From an uncultured Terriglobus sp. (GTDB lineage: Bacteria > Acidobacteriota > Terriglobia > Terriglobales > Acidobacteriaceae), in contig CALMRM010000133.1 in NCBI GenBank assembly GCA_937871605.1, positions 8,679 to 21,277 on the forward strand: a stretch of DNA of 12,599 nucleotides, given 5' to 3'. Of this stretch, positions 6,430 through 12,599 are shown piece after piece. How positions within the stretch are numbered: position 1 is the first letter of the stretch; every line of letters begins with the position of its first letter. Both the position numbers and the translations under genes were made by a program. The notes beneath the pieces were generated by a model. That model did no database searches. It saw nothing but the letters and a program-made list of their open reading frames with translations, and was not told the origin of the DNA.

Positions 6430-7242
6430 CTAACGGACAAAGAAGTCCTTCACCTTCTGCACAATGACGTCGCGGCTGATGTCGCTGATGGCTTCGGTCA
6501 GCGGCAGCTGCTTGGGGCAGGCCTGCACGCAGTTCTGCGCGTAGCCGCACTCCTGCACGCCGCCATCACCAGCCAGCGCGCGCAGCCGCTCTTCCTTCAG
6601 CACGGCACCGCTGGGGTCCATGTTGAACAGCCGCGCCTGCGCGATGGTCGCCGCGCCCACGAAGTTGGTCTGGTCGTTGAACTGCGGGCATACCTCCATG
6701 CAGATGGTGCAGCTGATGCAGTTCGATAGCGGGTAGCGCGCTTCCTGGATCTGCGGGAACTGCTTCGGCCCCGGCCCCAGGTCGTAGCTGCCGTCGATGG
6801 GCACCCACGCCTTGACGGCCTTCAGGTTCTCGAACAAGACGCTGCGATCCACCGCCAGGTCACGCACCACAGGAAACTTCGACAGGGGGGCCAGCGTGAT
6901 GGTATCGCCGCCCGCCTCCGCCAGCAGCTTGTCCACCAGCGCGCTGCACGCCATGCGCGCCTTGCCGTTGATCAGCATGGCGCACGAGCCGCAGATCTCC
7001 TCCAGGCAGTTGGCGTCGTAGCTGATGGCGGTGGTCTCCGCGCCGCTCGCGTTCACCGGTTCCATGGCAATGTCGCCCAGCACGCTGGTGATGTTCAGCC
7101 CCTTGCGGTAGGGCAGCTCAAACACCTCCGTGCGCGAGGGCGCATCCGGCGTGGCCTGCCGCTTGATGGACACCTTGTACGTCGTGCCCTTGTAGTGCTC
7201 TGCCTTTACGCCGCTATGGCCGTTCTTTGTCTTGGTCGACAT
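6430..7242 (-). CDS. sdhB: Succinate dehydrogenase iron-sulfur subunit
   Basis: Electron-transfer subunit of succinate:quinone oxidoreductase, carrying electrons from the SdhA flavin to the quinone site through three clusters. All ligands are present: Cys79, 84, 87 and 99 for [2Fe-2S]; Cys175, 178 and 181 plus Cys242 for [4Fe-4S]; Cys185, 232 and 238 for [3Fe-4S] (C-ISC-TIC-MEVCP and C-GYAQNC-VQACP). The 270-residue length is normal; the first 20 residues are a variable hydrophilic extension. AGAGG lies 6 bases before the ATG. It is the last sdh gene and is separated from sdhA by two non-sdh genes. Its stop is followed within 18 bases by the palindrome at 6385-6412. Confidence 0.97.
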   Translation of the reverse strand: MSTKTKNGHSGVKAEHYKGTTYKVSIKRQATPDAPSRTEVFELPYRKGLNITSVLGDIAMEPVNASGAETTAISYDANCLEEICGSCAMLINGKARMACSALVDKLLAEAGGDTITLAPLSKFPVVRDLAVDRSVLFENLKAVKAWVPIDGSYDLGPGPKQFPQIQEARYPLSNCISCTICMEVCPQFNDQTNFVGAATIAQARLFNMDPSGAVLKEERLRALAGDGGVQECGYAQNCVQACPKQLPLTEAISDISRDVIVQKVKDFFVR

Positions 7243-7277
7243 ACTTACCTCTCAATCACAAATGGTGCTATGGCTTG

Positions 7278-7562
7278 CTAGCTTGCTTTACTTGCCTTCG
7301 CTTGCCCAAGCAGAAATCCTATGACCAGTCCTATCGCTCCAGCGGTTCCGTTTACCTGAGCTAGATAGGTTGCATTGCCGGAAAGGTTGATACCAAGAGC
7401 CTGCGTCACGCCAACTGAAGCCTTCCCGTCCAGGAACTCCTGCAATCGTGTTGTATTTACACCCAACTTTGATGCCACACCAACAGTCGCGACACCTGCG
7501 AGCAGACTCTCGAGTGACTTACTTGTGATGCCCAGCGGACTTGAAATTCCAACTAAACCCAT
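7278..7562 (-). CDS. Small protein with 23-residue repeats and C-terminal membrane segment
   Basis: No known family recognised. I chose ATG at 7560-7562 because GAGG (7574-7577) overlaps the upstream stop codon; a GTG at 7596-7598 would add 12 residues and overlap the upstream gene. The 94-residue protein contains about two and a half tandem copies of a 23-residue unit: LG recurs at residues 10, 33 and 56, each followed by a helix-like segment (SLESLLAGVATVGVAS; RLQEFLDGKASVGVTQA). A glycine-rich hydrophobic segment (about 72-87, ending IGLVIGFLLG) looks like a short transmembrane helix, followed by a small Lys/Ser tail. There is no cleavable signal peptide. The gene is AT-richer than its sdh neighbours. 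It lies 13 bases after a Rap1a/Tai-like gene and 35 bases before sdhB, probably on the sdh transcript. Confidence 0.6.
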   Translation of the reverse strand: MGLVGISSPLGITSKSLESLLAGVATVGVASKLGVNTTRLQEFLDGKASVGVTQALGINLSGNATYLAQVNGTAGAIGLVIGFLLGQAKASKAS

Positions 7563-7575
7563 AGCGACTTCTGCC

Positions 7576-7971
7576 TCACTTGTCACAAGCGTATGCACTA
7601 TGCAAAGCCAGTCTCACAAGAATCCCAGCTGGATAGTGCAAGACTGCGGGTCGATCTTCTAATTGCTTTTGAACTACTTTGACAAGCTGCCCAATCTCTA
7701 CATCTGCAGGTACGCAGAATCTTGTACTACTTGGGGTGCTTGCCTTGTACAACTTCAGCTCGGATTGGAGTGCATCTTCGCCCGAGGCAATGCCATGTAT
7801 GAAGCCGACGCAAAGTCCCGCTTGCCATGCACTGTTAGCATCCGACTGCCCATCAACCGACTTACACTCCCTCAACAGGTCATTCCCAGAATGACCAAAA
7901 CTCTTCTGCTCTTGTGAGAGCACTGAACAGCACGCGTATAGCACTATGCAAAGCAAGAGGAAGGATTTCAT
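7576..7971 (-). CDS. Secreted Rap1a/Tai-like protein, between sdhA and sdhB
   Basis: A 131-residue protein beginning 8 bases after the sdhA stop. Residues 1-20 form a signal peptide (MKSFLLLCIVLYACC, then SVLSQ). The mature part has the pattern I know from the Rap1a/Tai family (periplasmic immunity proteins against type VI amidase effectors, plus many uncharacterised homologues): LLREC (Cys36), AGLCVGFIHGI (Cys54), RFCVP (Cys86) followed by a GQLVKVVQKQLEDRP helix, LHYPAGILVRLALHSAYAC ending at Cys129. The four cysteines probably form two disulfides. ATA and CTA codons and about 50% G+C in a 60-base sample (7681-7740) set it apart from sdhA. An imperfect 20-21 base direct repeat lies near each end of the gene. 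Function as immunity protein is inference from the family; no secretion genes are in view. Confidence 0.75.
   Translation of the reverse strand: MKSFLLLCIVLYACCSVLSQEQKSFGHSGNDLLRECKSVDGQSDANSAWQAGLCVGFIHGIASGEDALQSELKLYKASTPSSTRFCVPADVEIGQLVKVVQKQLEDRPAVLHYPAGILVRLALHSAYACDK
7589..7608. repeat. Direct repeat copy 1, near the 3' end of the Rap1a/Tai-like gene
   Basis: GCGTATGCACTATGCAAAGC on the plus strand matches the sequence at 7934-7954 with a single one-base gap. It encodes the last residues of the Rap1a/Tai-like protein. Confidence 0.6.
7934..7954. repeat. Direct repeat copy 2, within the signal-peptide codons of the same gene
   Basis: Identical to copy 1 except for one extra A after GCGTAT. 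The two copies are about 345 bases apart and nearly bracket the gene; here the sequence is read in a different frame (signal peptide core), so protein similarity does not explain the match. Confidence 0.6.
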
Positions 7972-7979
7972 AAGAACAC

Positions 7980-9764
7980 TTAAGCCGCCGCGTCGTACCG
8001 CCGCGGACGCGGCTTGATCCACTGCGTGTCTACCTCTTCGTAGCCGATGACCGGTGCGTCGGCTGCCTTGTCGTAGCTTGCCATGGTGGTCTTCAGGAAC
8101 TGCTCGTCGTTGCGCTCGGTGAAGTCGGGCTTGTAGTGCGCGCCGCGGCTTTCGTCGCGCTTTTCCGCGCCGTGCACGATGACGCGCGCCAGCTGCAGCA
8201 TGTTGTATAACTGCCGCGCGAAGGCAAAACTGGTGTTGGCCCACTGCGACTTATCCGACAGGTTGATGCTGCGGTAGCGCTGCAGCAGTTCCACGATCTT
8301 GGCGTCCGCCTCCTGCAGACCGCTGTTGTAGCGGATGATGGTGGCGTGGCGCGTCATCACGTCACCCAGCTCGCGCCAGATTTTGAACGGGTTTTCCTTG
8401 CCCGTGTTGTTCAGCAGCACGCTGTTGCTCTCCAGCTGGCGCTGTTTTTCCGCTGCGTGACCGCCGTCGCCGTCCGCTACCTTCAGGTTCTTGGCGTACT
8501 CTATGGCGCACGGCCCTGCGACGAAGCCGCCGTAGATGCAGCTGAGCAGGGAGTTCGCGCCCAGCCGGTTGGCACCGTGGATGCTGTAGTCCGCCTCGCC
8601 CGCCGCGAAGACGCCGGGTATATTGGTCTGCTGGTGAATGTCGACCCACATGCCGCCCATGGTGTAGTGCACGCCGGGGAAGATCTTCATGGGCACTTCG
8701 TGCGGGTCGTCGCCGACGAACTTCTCGTAGATCTCGAGGATGCCCTCGATCTTGCGCTCCAGCGTGGCGCGGTCGATGTGCGAGACATCCAGGTATACCT
8801 GCGGCTGGCCGTCGATGCCCAGGTCGTGCTCGTAGACGATCTTGTGGATGGCGCGCGTGGCAATGTCACGCGGCACCAGGTTGCCGTATTTGGGATACCA
8901 CTCCTCGAGGAAGTAGAAGCGCTCATCCTCGGGGATGTTCTGGCCGGGGCGCGTGTCGCCCTGCTTCTTGGGCACCCACACGCGGCCACCCTCGCCGCGG
9001 GCCGACTCCGACATCAGGCGCAGCTTGTCCTCGCCGGGAATGGCGGTGGGGTGCACCTGGATGAACTCGCCGTTCGCGTAGTACGCGCCCTGCTGGTACA
9101 GCGCGCTTTGCGCGGAGCCGGTGCAGACCACGGAGTTGGTGCTCTTGCCGAAGATGGCACCGTTGCCGCCGGTGCAGATGATGATCGCGTCCGCCGGGAA
9201 GGTGCGGACCTCCATGGAGCGCAGGTCCATGGCGCAGATGCCGCGCGCCACACCGCCGCCGTCAAGCACGGCCGAGAGAAACTCCCAGCCCTCGTACTTG
9301 GTGACCTTGTTCTCGCTCTCGAAGCGACGCACCTGCTCGTCCAGCGCGTACAGCAGCTGCTGGCCGGTGGTGGCACCTGCGAAGGCGGTGCGATGGTAAA
9401 GCGTGCCGCCAAAGCGCCGGAAGTCGAGCAGGCCCTCCGGTGTGCGATTGAACGGCACACCCATGCGGTCCAGCAGGTCGATGATGGCCGGGCCCTGCGC
9501 GGTCATCTGCTTGACGGGCGTCTGGTTCGCAAGGAAGTCGCCGCCAAAGACGGTGTCGTCAAAGTGCTTGTCGACGTTGTCGCCCTCACCCTTTAGGTTC
9601 TTGGCCGCGTTGATGCCGCCTTGCGCGCAGACCGAGTGCGATCGCTTGACCGGCACGATGGAAAACAGGTCCACCTTGCCGCCCGCCTCGGCGATCTTGA
9701 TAACGGCGGACAGACCGGCAAGGCCTCCGCCTACGACGATGATTCTGGGTGTTGCTGCTGCCAT
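7980..9764 (-). CDS. sdhA: Succinate dehydrogenase flavoprotein subunit
   Basis: Catalytic subunit that oxidises succinate to fumarate with covalently bound FAD. 594 residues, normal for the family. Visible features: the Rossmann dinucleotide motif VVGGGLAGLSA (10-20), RSHSVCAQGGINAA with His43 as the FAD-linking residue, ICTGGNG (about 197-203), VHPTAIPG and SESARGEGG with the catalytic arginine region, HYTMGG, and HGANRLGANSLLS near the capping end of the active site. The SHSVCAQGGINA form and the single-subunit partner SdhC resemble the type-B enzymes of Bacillus and Bacteroides more than the E. coli type. GGAG lies 8 bases before the ATG. A Rap1a/Tai-like gene lies on each side of it instead of sdhC and sdhB being adjacent. 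Confidence 0.97.
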   Translation of the reverse strand: MAAATPRIIVVGGGLAGLSAVIKIAEAGGKVDLFSIVPVKRSHSVCAQGGINAAKNLKGEGDNVDKHFDDTVFGGDFLANQTPVKQMTAQGPAIIDLLDRMGVPFNRTPEGLLDFRRFGGTLYHRTAFAGATTGQQLLYALDEQVRRFESENKVTKYEGWEFLSAVLDGGGVARGICAMDLRSMEVRTFPADAIIICTGGNGAIFGKSTNSVVCTGSAQSALYQQGAYYANGEFIQVHPTAIPGEDKLRLMSESARGEGGRVWVPKKQGDTRPGQNIPEDERFYFLEEWYPKYGNLVPRDIATRAIHKIVYEHDLGIDGQPQVYLDVSHIDRATLERKIEGILEIYEKFVGDDPHEVPMKIFPGVHYTMGGMWVDIHQQTNIPGVFAAGEADYSIHGANRLGANSLLSCIYGGFVAGPCAIEYAKNLKVADGDGGHAAEKQRQLESNSVLLNNTGKENPFKIWRELGDVMTRHATIIRYNSGLQEADAKIVELLQRYRSINLSDKSQWANTSFAFARQLYNMLQLARVIVHGAEKRDESRGAHYKPDFTERNDEQFLKTTMASYDKAADAPVIGYEEVDTQWIKPRPRRYDAAA

Positions 9765-9827
9765 TGCTGGTACTCCGAAAATAGCTAGAACACTTTGATG
9801 GTTAGCCTTCTAAAGCTGACCATGAAG

Positions 9828-10196
9828 TCACCTGTTGCACGGATAGTGCTTGCTTAGAAAGAAGTGCAAGAGAAAATCTGTGCGAGTTTGCTGCATCTTG
9901 GGTGTTTCTTCTAAGTAAGCGATAAAGAGATTTAATACCTTCGTATTTGAATCAGTCTCTGGAACGCACACCGATCTCGGTACATGTTTGACGGCGTCAT
10001 CTGATGTCTGCTGAAGATCAACACCTTCTCTGAATCCTTTGACATAAGTAACGCACAACGTTCTACCTAAAGCACCCTTGTCCACACACCAACGTAGCGC
10101 GTCTTTTCCTGTGTCCAATGTGAACTCATCCGTTTGTGCAGACAGCGTGCTGTAAGCAAAGCAGAGAACCGAAAGTGCGAAGAGTTTCACGAGCAT
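9828..10196 (-). CDS. Secreted Rap1a/Tai-like protein, between sdhC and sdhA
   Basis: A 122-residue protein with a signal peptide (MLVKLFALSVLCFAYSTLSA, 1-20). The mature part matches the Rap1a/Tai pattern and aligns with the product of 7576-7971: ALRWC (Cys37), RTLCVTYVKGFREG (Cys48), SVCVPE (Cys77), LNLFIAYLEETP (helix), then LLHFFLSKHYPC (Cys120) at the end. Overall identity between the two is low, so they are old paralogues or separate arrivals rather than a recent duplication. The gene is distinctly AT-rich (26 G+C of 60 bases at 9841-9900, against 37 of 60 at 8641-8700 inside sdhA). It begins 45 bases after sdhC and ends 63 bases before sdhA, with only a weak ribosome binding site. A role in protection against periplasmic toxins is possible but not shown. 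Confidence 0.75.
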   Translation of the reverse strand: MLVKLFALSVLCFAYSTLSAQTDEFTLDTGKDALRWCVDKGALGRTLCVTYVKGFREGVDLQQTSDDAVKHVPRSVCVPETDSNTKVLNLFIAYLEETPKMQQTRTDFLLHFFLSKHYPCNR

Positions 10197-10241
10197 AGTG
10201 GGCTTGGCGATCAGTTCGTTACGTCTCCCGGCTGCATGCTG

Positions 10242-11078
10242 CTACTGCTGCGGTACTCCGTTTGGAGCAACCTGCTGACCGGCACTATTAGTAGTCGGAT
10301 AGTCCGCCGCGCCATTCACAGTCGGTACCGTCGGCATAACCACGCCATTCGGCTGCGCAGGCATCACGTCCTGTATCGGGTACTGCTTGGCATACGCCAC
10401 CCAGAAGATCGAGACCAGACCCATCGCGCACAGGGCCGAGCCGACCGCGCCGCAGACCCACGCCGACTTCTTGCGGGCGTTGTCGCCGGGAGTGATGCCC
10501 CACTTGGCCGCGAACAGCCAGATGCCGTAGGCGAAGTGGAAGCAGGTGGCGACCATGGCGATGACGTAGATGGCCAGCATCCACGGGTGCGCCAGTTCCA
10601 TCTGCACCTTGCTGTAGGCGAAGCCCGGGTGCTCCGGCAGGCTGACGCCCGCAAAGCGCTGCCGCCACACGTGCTGGATGATGTAGGCAAAGGCGATCAG
10701 GCCGCTGATGCGCTGCCACACGTACATCCAGTTGCCCGCCCAGGGATACACGTTGACGTTGGCGCGGCCACGGAAGGTAATGAAGACGCCAAAACCCGCG
10801 TGGTACAGCAGCGGAATGAAGATGAACGCCCACTCCAGCACGCGGACCAGCGGCAGGCCGTTCAGGAACTTGACCTGCTGCGCATACGCCAGCGGGCCGT
10901 GCACCAGCTCAAAGTTCGAGATGATGTGCTCCACCAGGAACGCGCCGATGGGCACAATGCCGGAGAGCGAGTGCAGCTTGCGCAGCAGAAATTCATGGCC
11001 CTGGCCCGCGCGCAGCGGCTGCACGCCCCGGCGGCGGGTCGAGTTGTCGGGTGGTGCAACGCCTGCGACTGCGCCCAT
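10242..11078 (-). CDS. sdhC: Succinate dehydrogenase cytochrome b558 (type-B membrane anchor)
   Basis: Membrane anchor that holds SdhAB on the inner membrane, binds two hemes b and carries the quinone sites. Five transmembrane segments are visible (about 38-58, 78-101, 119-140, 165-190, 207-230). Histidines 51, 93, 136 and 181 line up, with a near-constant offset of 23-26, with the four heme-ligating histidines of Bacillus subtilis SdhC (28, 70, 113, 155); FLLRKLHSLSGIVPIGAFL resembles its first helix. At 278 residues it is longer than the usual 200-240: about 23 additional N-terminal residues and a Pro/Gln/Val-rich hydrophilic C-terminal tail of about 45 residues after the last helix. AAGGAG lies 11 bases before the ATG. 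It is the first gene behind the promoter at 11147-11176. Confidence 0.95.
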   Translation of the reverse strand: MGAVAGVAPPDNSTRRRGVQPLRAGQGHEFLLRKLHSLSGIVPIGAFLVEHIISNFELVHGPLAYAQQVKFLNGLPLVRVLEWAFIFIPLLYHAGFGVFITFRGRANVNVYPWAGNWMYVWQRISGLIAFAYIIQHVWRQRFAGVSLPEHPGFAYSKVQMELAHPWMLAIYVIAMVATCFHFAYGIWLFAAKWGITPGDNARKKSAWVCGAVGSALCAMGLVSIFWVAYAKQYPIQDVMPAQPNGVVMPTVPTVNGAADYPTTNSAGQQVAPNGVPQQ

Positions 11079-11146
11079 GCTGTCTCGTGCTCCTTACGGT
11101 CCGCCCCTACGTAGCCGCCCTGAGATGCGCGGAACGAGGCAAAGTA

Positions 11147-11176
11147 AGTATCGGACTCGGAGAAAACACACGTCAA
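11147..11176 (-). promoter_or_regulatory. Sigma70-like promoter for the sdh operon
   Basis: On the minus strand TTGACG (11171-11176, five of six matches) and GATACT (11147-11152, four of six matches) are 18 bases apart. Transcription would begin near 11140, giving a leader of about 60 bases before sdhC. This is the best promoter match I found in the 285-base gap between sdhC and the rdgB-type gene. Confidence 0.5.
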
Positions 11177-11314
11177 TCGAAAGGGTTCCGGACGTTCGAT
11201 TAGCGTTGCGGGTGTGCGATTGGCGGCGCGGTGTAAGATGCTCTGCTGGTTGATGTGCTGTCGAAGATCGTTATTGGAGAAGCCCTTGGCCGTGTTGCCA
11301 TTCGTTGCTGCCGT

Positions 11315-11341
11315 GGGATCCTTCGCTGCGCTCAGGATGAC
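11315..11341. repeat. Dispersed intergenic hairpin repeat (single copy in window)
   Basis: The core ATCCTTCGCTGCGCTCAGGA begins at 11318; arms ATCCT (11318-11322) and AGGAT (11334-11338) can pair. I recall very similar sequences scattered in many copies between genes of Acidobacteria and other environmental bacteria, but only one copy is in this window, so copy number is not shown here. It lies just after the rdgB-type gene and may act as a transcript 3' end or be a mobile miniature repeat. Confidence 0.5.
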
Positions 11342-11363
11342 GGAGCCCGACGAGAGAAGCCTG

Positions 11364-11981
11364 TCAGCAGGCACGCCACTGCCGTAGCAACGCGCGCAGG
11401 GCACGACCACGATGACTTACGCGGAGGCGTTCTTCCGGACTTGCCTGTGACATGGCACAGCCTAGTTCCGGCACAAAGAACAAAGGGTCATAGCCGAAGC
11501 CACCCGGCGGCCCGGGCTCATCCAGCAGTTCGCCTTCCAATTTGCCGAAGCTGACCTGTTCCACGCGGCCATCCATGGCCAGCGCCAGGGCGCACCGATA
11601 GCGTGCACGCCGGTCGGTCTGCTCCAGCATGGCCAGCAGCAGCGCCTCGTTGTTGTCGCTGTCCAATGCTTCGGCCTGGTTGGAGCCGTAGCCCACGTCG
11701 CGGGCGTACCGGGCAGAGCGTACGCCCGGCTTGCCAGCCAGCGCGTCTATCTCCAGGCCGGAGTCATCTGCCAGCACCCACAGACCCGGCGCGTGCCGGG
11801 AATAGTATTCCGCTTTGAGCCGCGCGTTTGCCTCGAAGGTGTCGCCCGTTTCGTCGGGTGCGAGCGGCTCTGCCAAGCCTGGTAGCGGCTCCAGCACCAC
11901 ACCTGCGCCCGCTGTTTCGGCGGCGGCAAGGCGGAAGTCGCGCAGTTTGCCCGGGTTGGTTGTCGCGGTATGGATCGTCAT
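11364..11981 (-). CDS. rdgB: XTP/dITP diphosphatase (RdgB/HAM1 family)
   Basis: Hydrolyses non-canonical purine nucleoside triphosphates (XTP, dITP, ITP) to monophosphates and pyrophosphate, keeping deaminated bases out of DNA and RNA; cytoplasmic dimer in known members. 205 residues, normal length. Family motifs: TTNPGK (7-12) at the nucleotide pocket, DTFEANARLKAE (47-58), ADDSGLEIDALAGKPGVRSARYA (71-93) with the metal-binding Asp pair, GFGYDPLF (161-168) and SHRGRAL (189-195). The usual EEKN before SHR reads EERL here, a mild deviation. The upstream sugar kinase gene ends 140 bases before it on the same strand; no strong ribosome binding site is visible. Confidence 0.94.
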   Translation of the reverse strand: MTIHTATTNPGKLRDFRLAAAETAGAGVVLEPLPGLAEPLAPDETGDTFEANARLKAEYYSRHAPGLWVLADDSGLEIDALAGKPGVRSARYARDVGYGSNQAEALDSDNNEALLLAMLEQTDRRARYRCALALAMDGRVEQVSFGKLEGELLDEPGPPGGFGYDPLFFVPELGCAMSQASPEERLRVSHRGRALRALLRQWRAC

Positions 11982-12094
11982 AGGCTGCTAGAAGTTCCTT
12001 AGCGGGCTTCGTCAAGAGCAGAACGCGATGGGCGCAAAGGAAGTGCACGCAGAGGGCGCGAAGTATGCCGTGCCGGACTAACGAGAAACGTTGA

Positions 12095-12124
12095 TAGATC
12101 CGTACTGTGCACAGTACGGATCTA
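12095..12124. promoter_or_regulatory. Perfect 30-base palindrome overlapping the kinase stop codon
   Basis: The half-site TAGATCCGTACTGTG (12095-12109) is followed directly by its exact reverse complement (12110-12124) with no spacer. On the minus strand its first three bases are the TAG stop of the kinase gene. In RNA it would form a long stem, but no T-run follows, so it is either an unusual terminator, an RNA-processing hairpin or a binding site for a dimeric protein ahead of the rdgB-type gene. Confidence 0.75.
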
Positions 12125-12599
12125 GGCGAAGACCGCACCATCCAGCGCGGGGTAGACTGCAGGGTAGCGAAGGCCCTTGTGCATCAGTGCCTCGATCTCC
12201 GCGACGGGCCGGATGCCGCCACGCGCTCCGGTACCGGTGCAGTTCAGCGCAGCGGCGGCGCAGGCAAAGTCCAAGCGGCGGTCCAGCAACCAGTCCTGCA
12301 GCAGCCCGTACACATAGGCCGCGTGGAAGGTGTCTCCTGCTCCGGTTGTGTCAACCACCGGCACGCTGTACGCGGGCAGGTAGTGGAACGCTTCGCCATC
12401 CCACGCCAGCACACCGTCTGGCCCCAGCGTGGCCGCGGTGATTTGGCTGCCGTAGCTGGAGCGCATAGTCTGCAGCGCCTTTTCCAGGTCGTGGGTCCCA
12501 GTCAGCCGGGCGGGAAAGTCGCGCGAGACGATCAGGTGATCGACAAGCGGCAGCAGGTCCTCGACGCCGTCGTAGATTTCGTCCAGGTCGGCAATGACG
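12122..12599 (-). CDS. PfkB-family carbohydrate kinase, N-terminal part outside window
   Basis: The last 158 codons of the gene are visible and the frame stays open to the window edge. The second PfkB signature is clear (VVDTTGAGDTFHAAYVYGLL, window residues 81-100) with the catalytic base Asp89 in GAGD and the anion-hole glycines; the preceding part (VIADLDEIYD, DHLIVSRDFP) fits the substrate-domain/Rossmann region of ribokinase-like enzymes, and CAAAALNCTGTGARGG is the usual nucleotide-binding tail. The enzyme phosphorylates a sugar or sugar-like substrate with ATP; the specificity lies partly outside the window and cannot be assigned. It resembles the sulfofructose/ketohexokinase-type branch more than RbsK, with low certainty. 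The stop codon lies inside the 12095-12124 palindrome. Confidence 0.9.
   Translation of the reverse strand, partial: VIADLDEIYDGVEDLLPLVDHLIVSRDFPARLTGTHDLEKALQTMRSSYGSQITAATLGPDGVLAWDGEAFHYLPAYSVPVVDTTGAGDTFHAAYVYGLLQDWLLDRRLDFACAAAALNCTGTGARGGIRPVAEIEALMHKGLRYPAVYPALDGAVFA

Noticed and set aside
7972..8244. N-terminal extension of the frame containing the Rap1a/Tai-like gene at 7576-7971
   Set aside because: It would overlap sdhA by more than 260 bases in another frame, and the ATG at 7969-7971 starts exactly at a signal peptide 8 bases after the sdhA stop.
8346..9596. Long plus-strand open frame (416 codons) inside sdhA
   Set aside because: It is the antisense shadow of sdhA, a product of high GC and codon bias; the protein has no recognisable domain and no ribosome binding site.
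9783..9822. Imperfect inverted repeat GGTTAGC / GCTGACC between the Rap1a/Tai-like gene and sdhA
   Set aside because: Only seven-base arms with a non-Watson-Crick pair and no T-run, so not distinguishable from chance.
10134..11114. Plus-strand open frame (326 codons) opposite sdhC
   Set aside because: Shadow of sdhC and part of the neighbouring Rap1a/Tai-like gene; no domain visible.
12028..12062. Loosely repeated GCGCAAAGG / CGCAGAGG motif between the kinase and rdgB-type genes
   Set aside because: It resembles degenerate repeats seen in many genomes but is too short and imperfect here to call without other copies.

Overview
The window looks like a stretch of a fairly GC-rich bacterial chromosome, about 60% G+C in the samples I counted by hand. 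It has tightly packed genes and no tRNA, rRNA, CRISPR array or transposase that I can recognise. My best guess is a member of Acidobacteriota (Terriglobia-like). The reasons are a type-B succinate dehydrogenase with a single di-heme anchor, HemC with lineage-like insertions, and one copy of a short hairpin repeat (core at 11318-11338) that I recall as common between genes in such genomes. This assignment is inference, not proof.

Layout. Positions 1-3226 are all on the minus strand. From upstream to downstream they encode a MarR-type regulator, a secreted PAP2-type acid phosphatase, a small secreted Met/His/Cys-rich protein, and a Tat-exported multicopper oxidase cut by the window edge. Positions 3419-3948 (plus) hold two overlapping genes for very hydrophilic small proteins of unknown function. 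Positions 4045-5933 (plus) are the tetrapyrrole genes hemC and hemD, separated by two bases. Directly abutting hemD in convergent orientation is a minus-strand HicB/HicA-type toxin-antitoxin pair (5934-6382).

Positions 6430-11078 (minus) are the succinate dehydrogenase genes in the order sdhC, sdhA, sdhB, behind a good sigma70-like promoter at 11147-11176. The unusual part is what lies between the sdh genes. One small secreted protein gene sits between sdhC and sdhA, and a second, distantly similar one plus a 23-residue-repeat membrane protein gene sit between sdhA and sdhB. Both secreted proteins have the four-cysteine layout of the Rap1a/Tai family, known from type VI secretion immunity proteins. 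These three genes are AT-richer than the sdh genes and use codons such as ATA and CTA, so they look acquired. Imperfect 20-21 base direct repeats lie at the two ends of one of them.

Positions 11364-12599 (minus) hold an XTP/dITP diphosphatase gene (rdgB type) and the C-terminal half of a PfkB-family sugar kinase. A perfect 30-base palindrome overlaps the kinase stop codon.

How the genes work together: sdhCAB encode the membrane complex that oxidises succinate and reduces quinone; hemC/hemD supply the tetrapyrrole for heme, including the two hemes of SdhC; the multicopper oxidase and its small upstream neighbour probably act in copper handling outside the cytoplasm. The best candidate for something undescribed is the set of Rap1a/Tai-like and repeat-protein genes embedded in the sdh operon.
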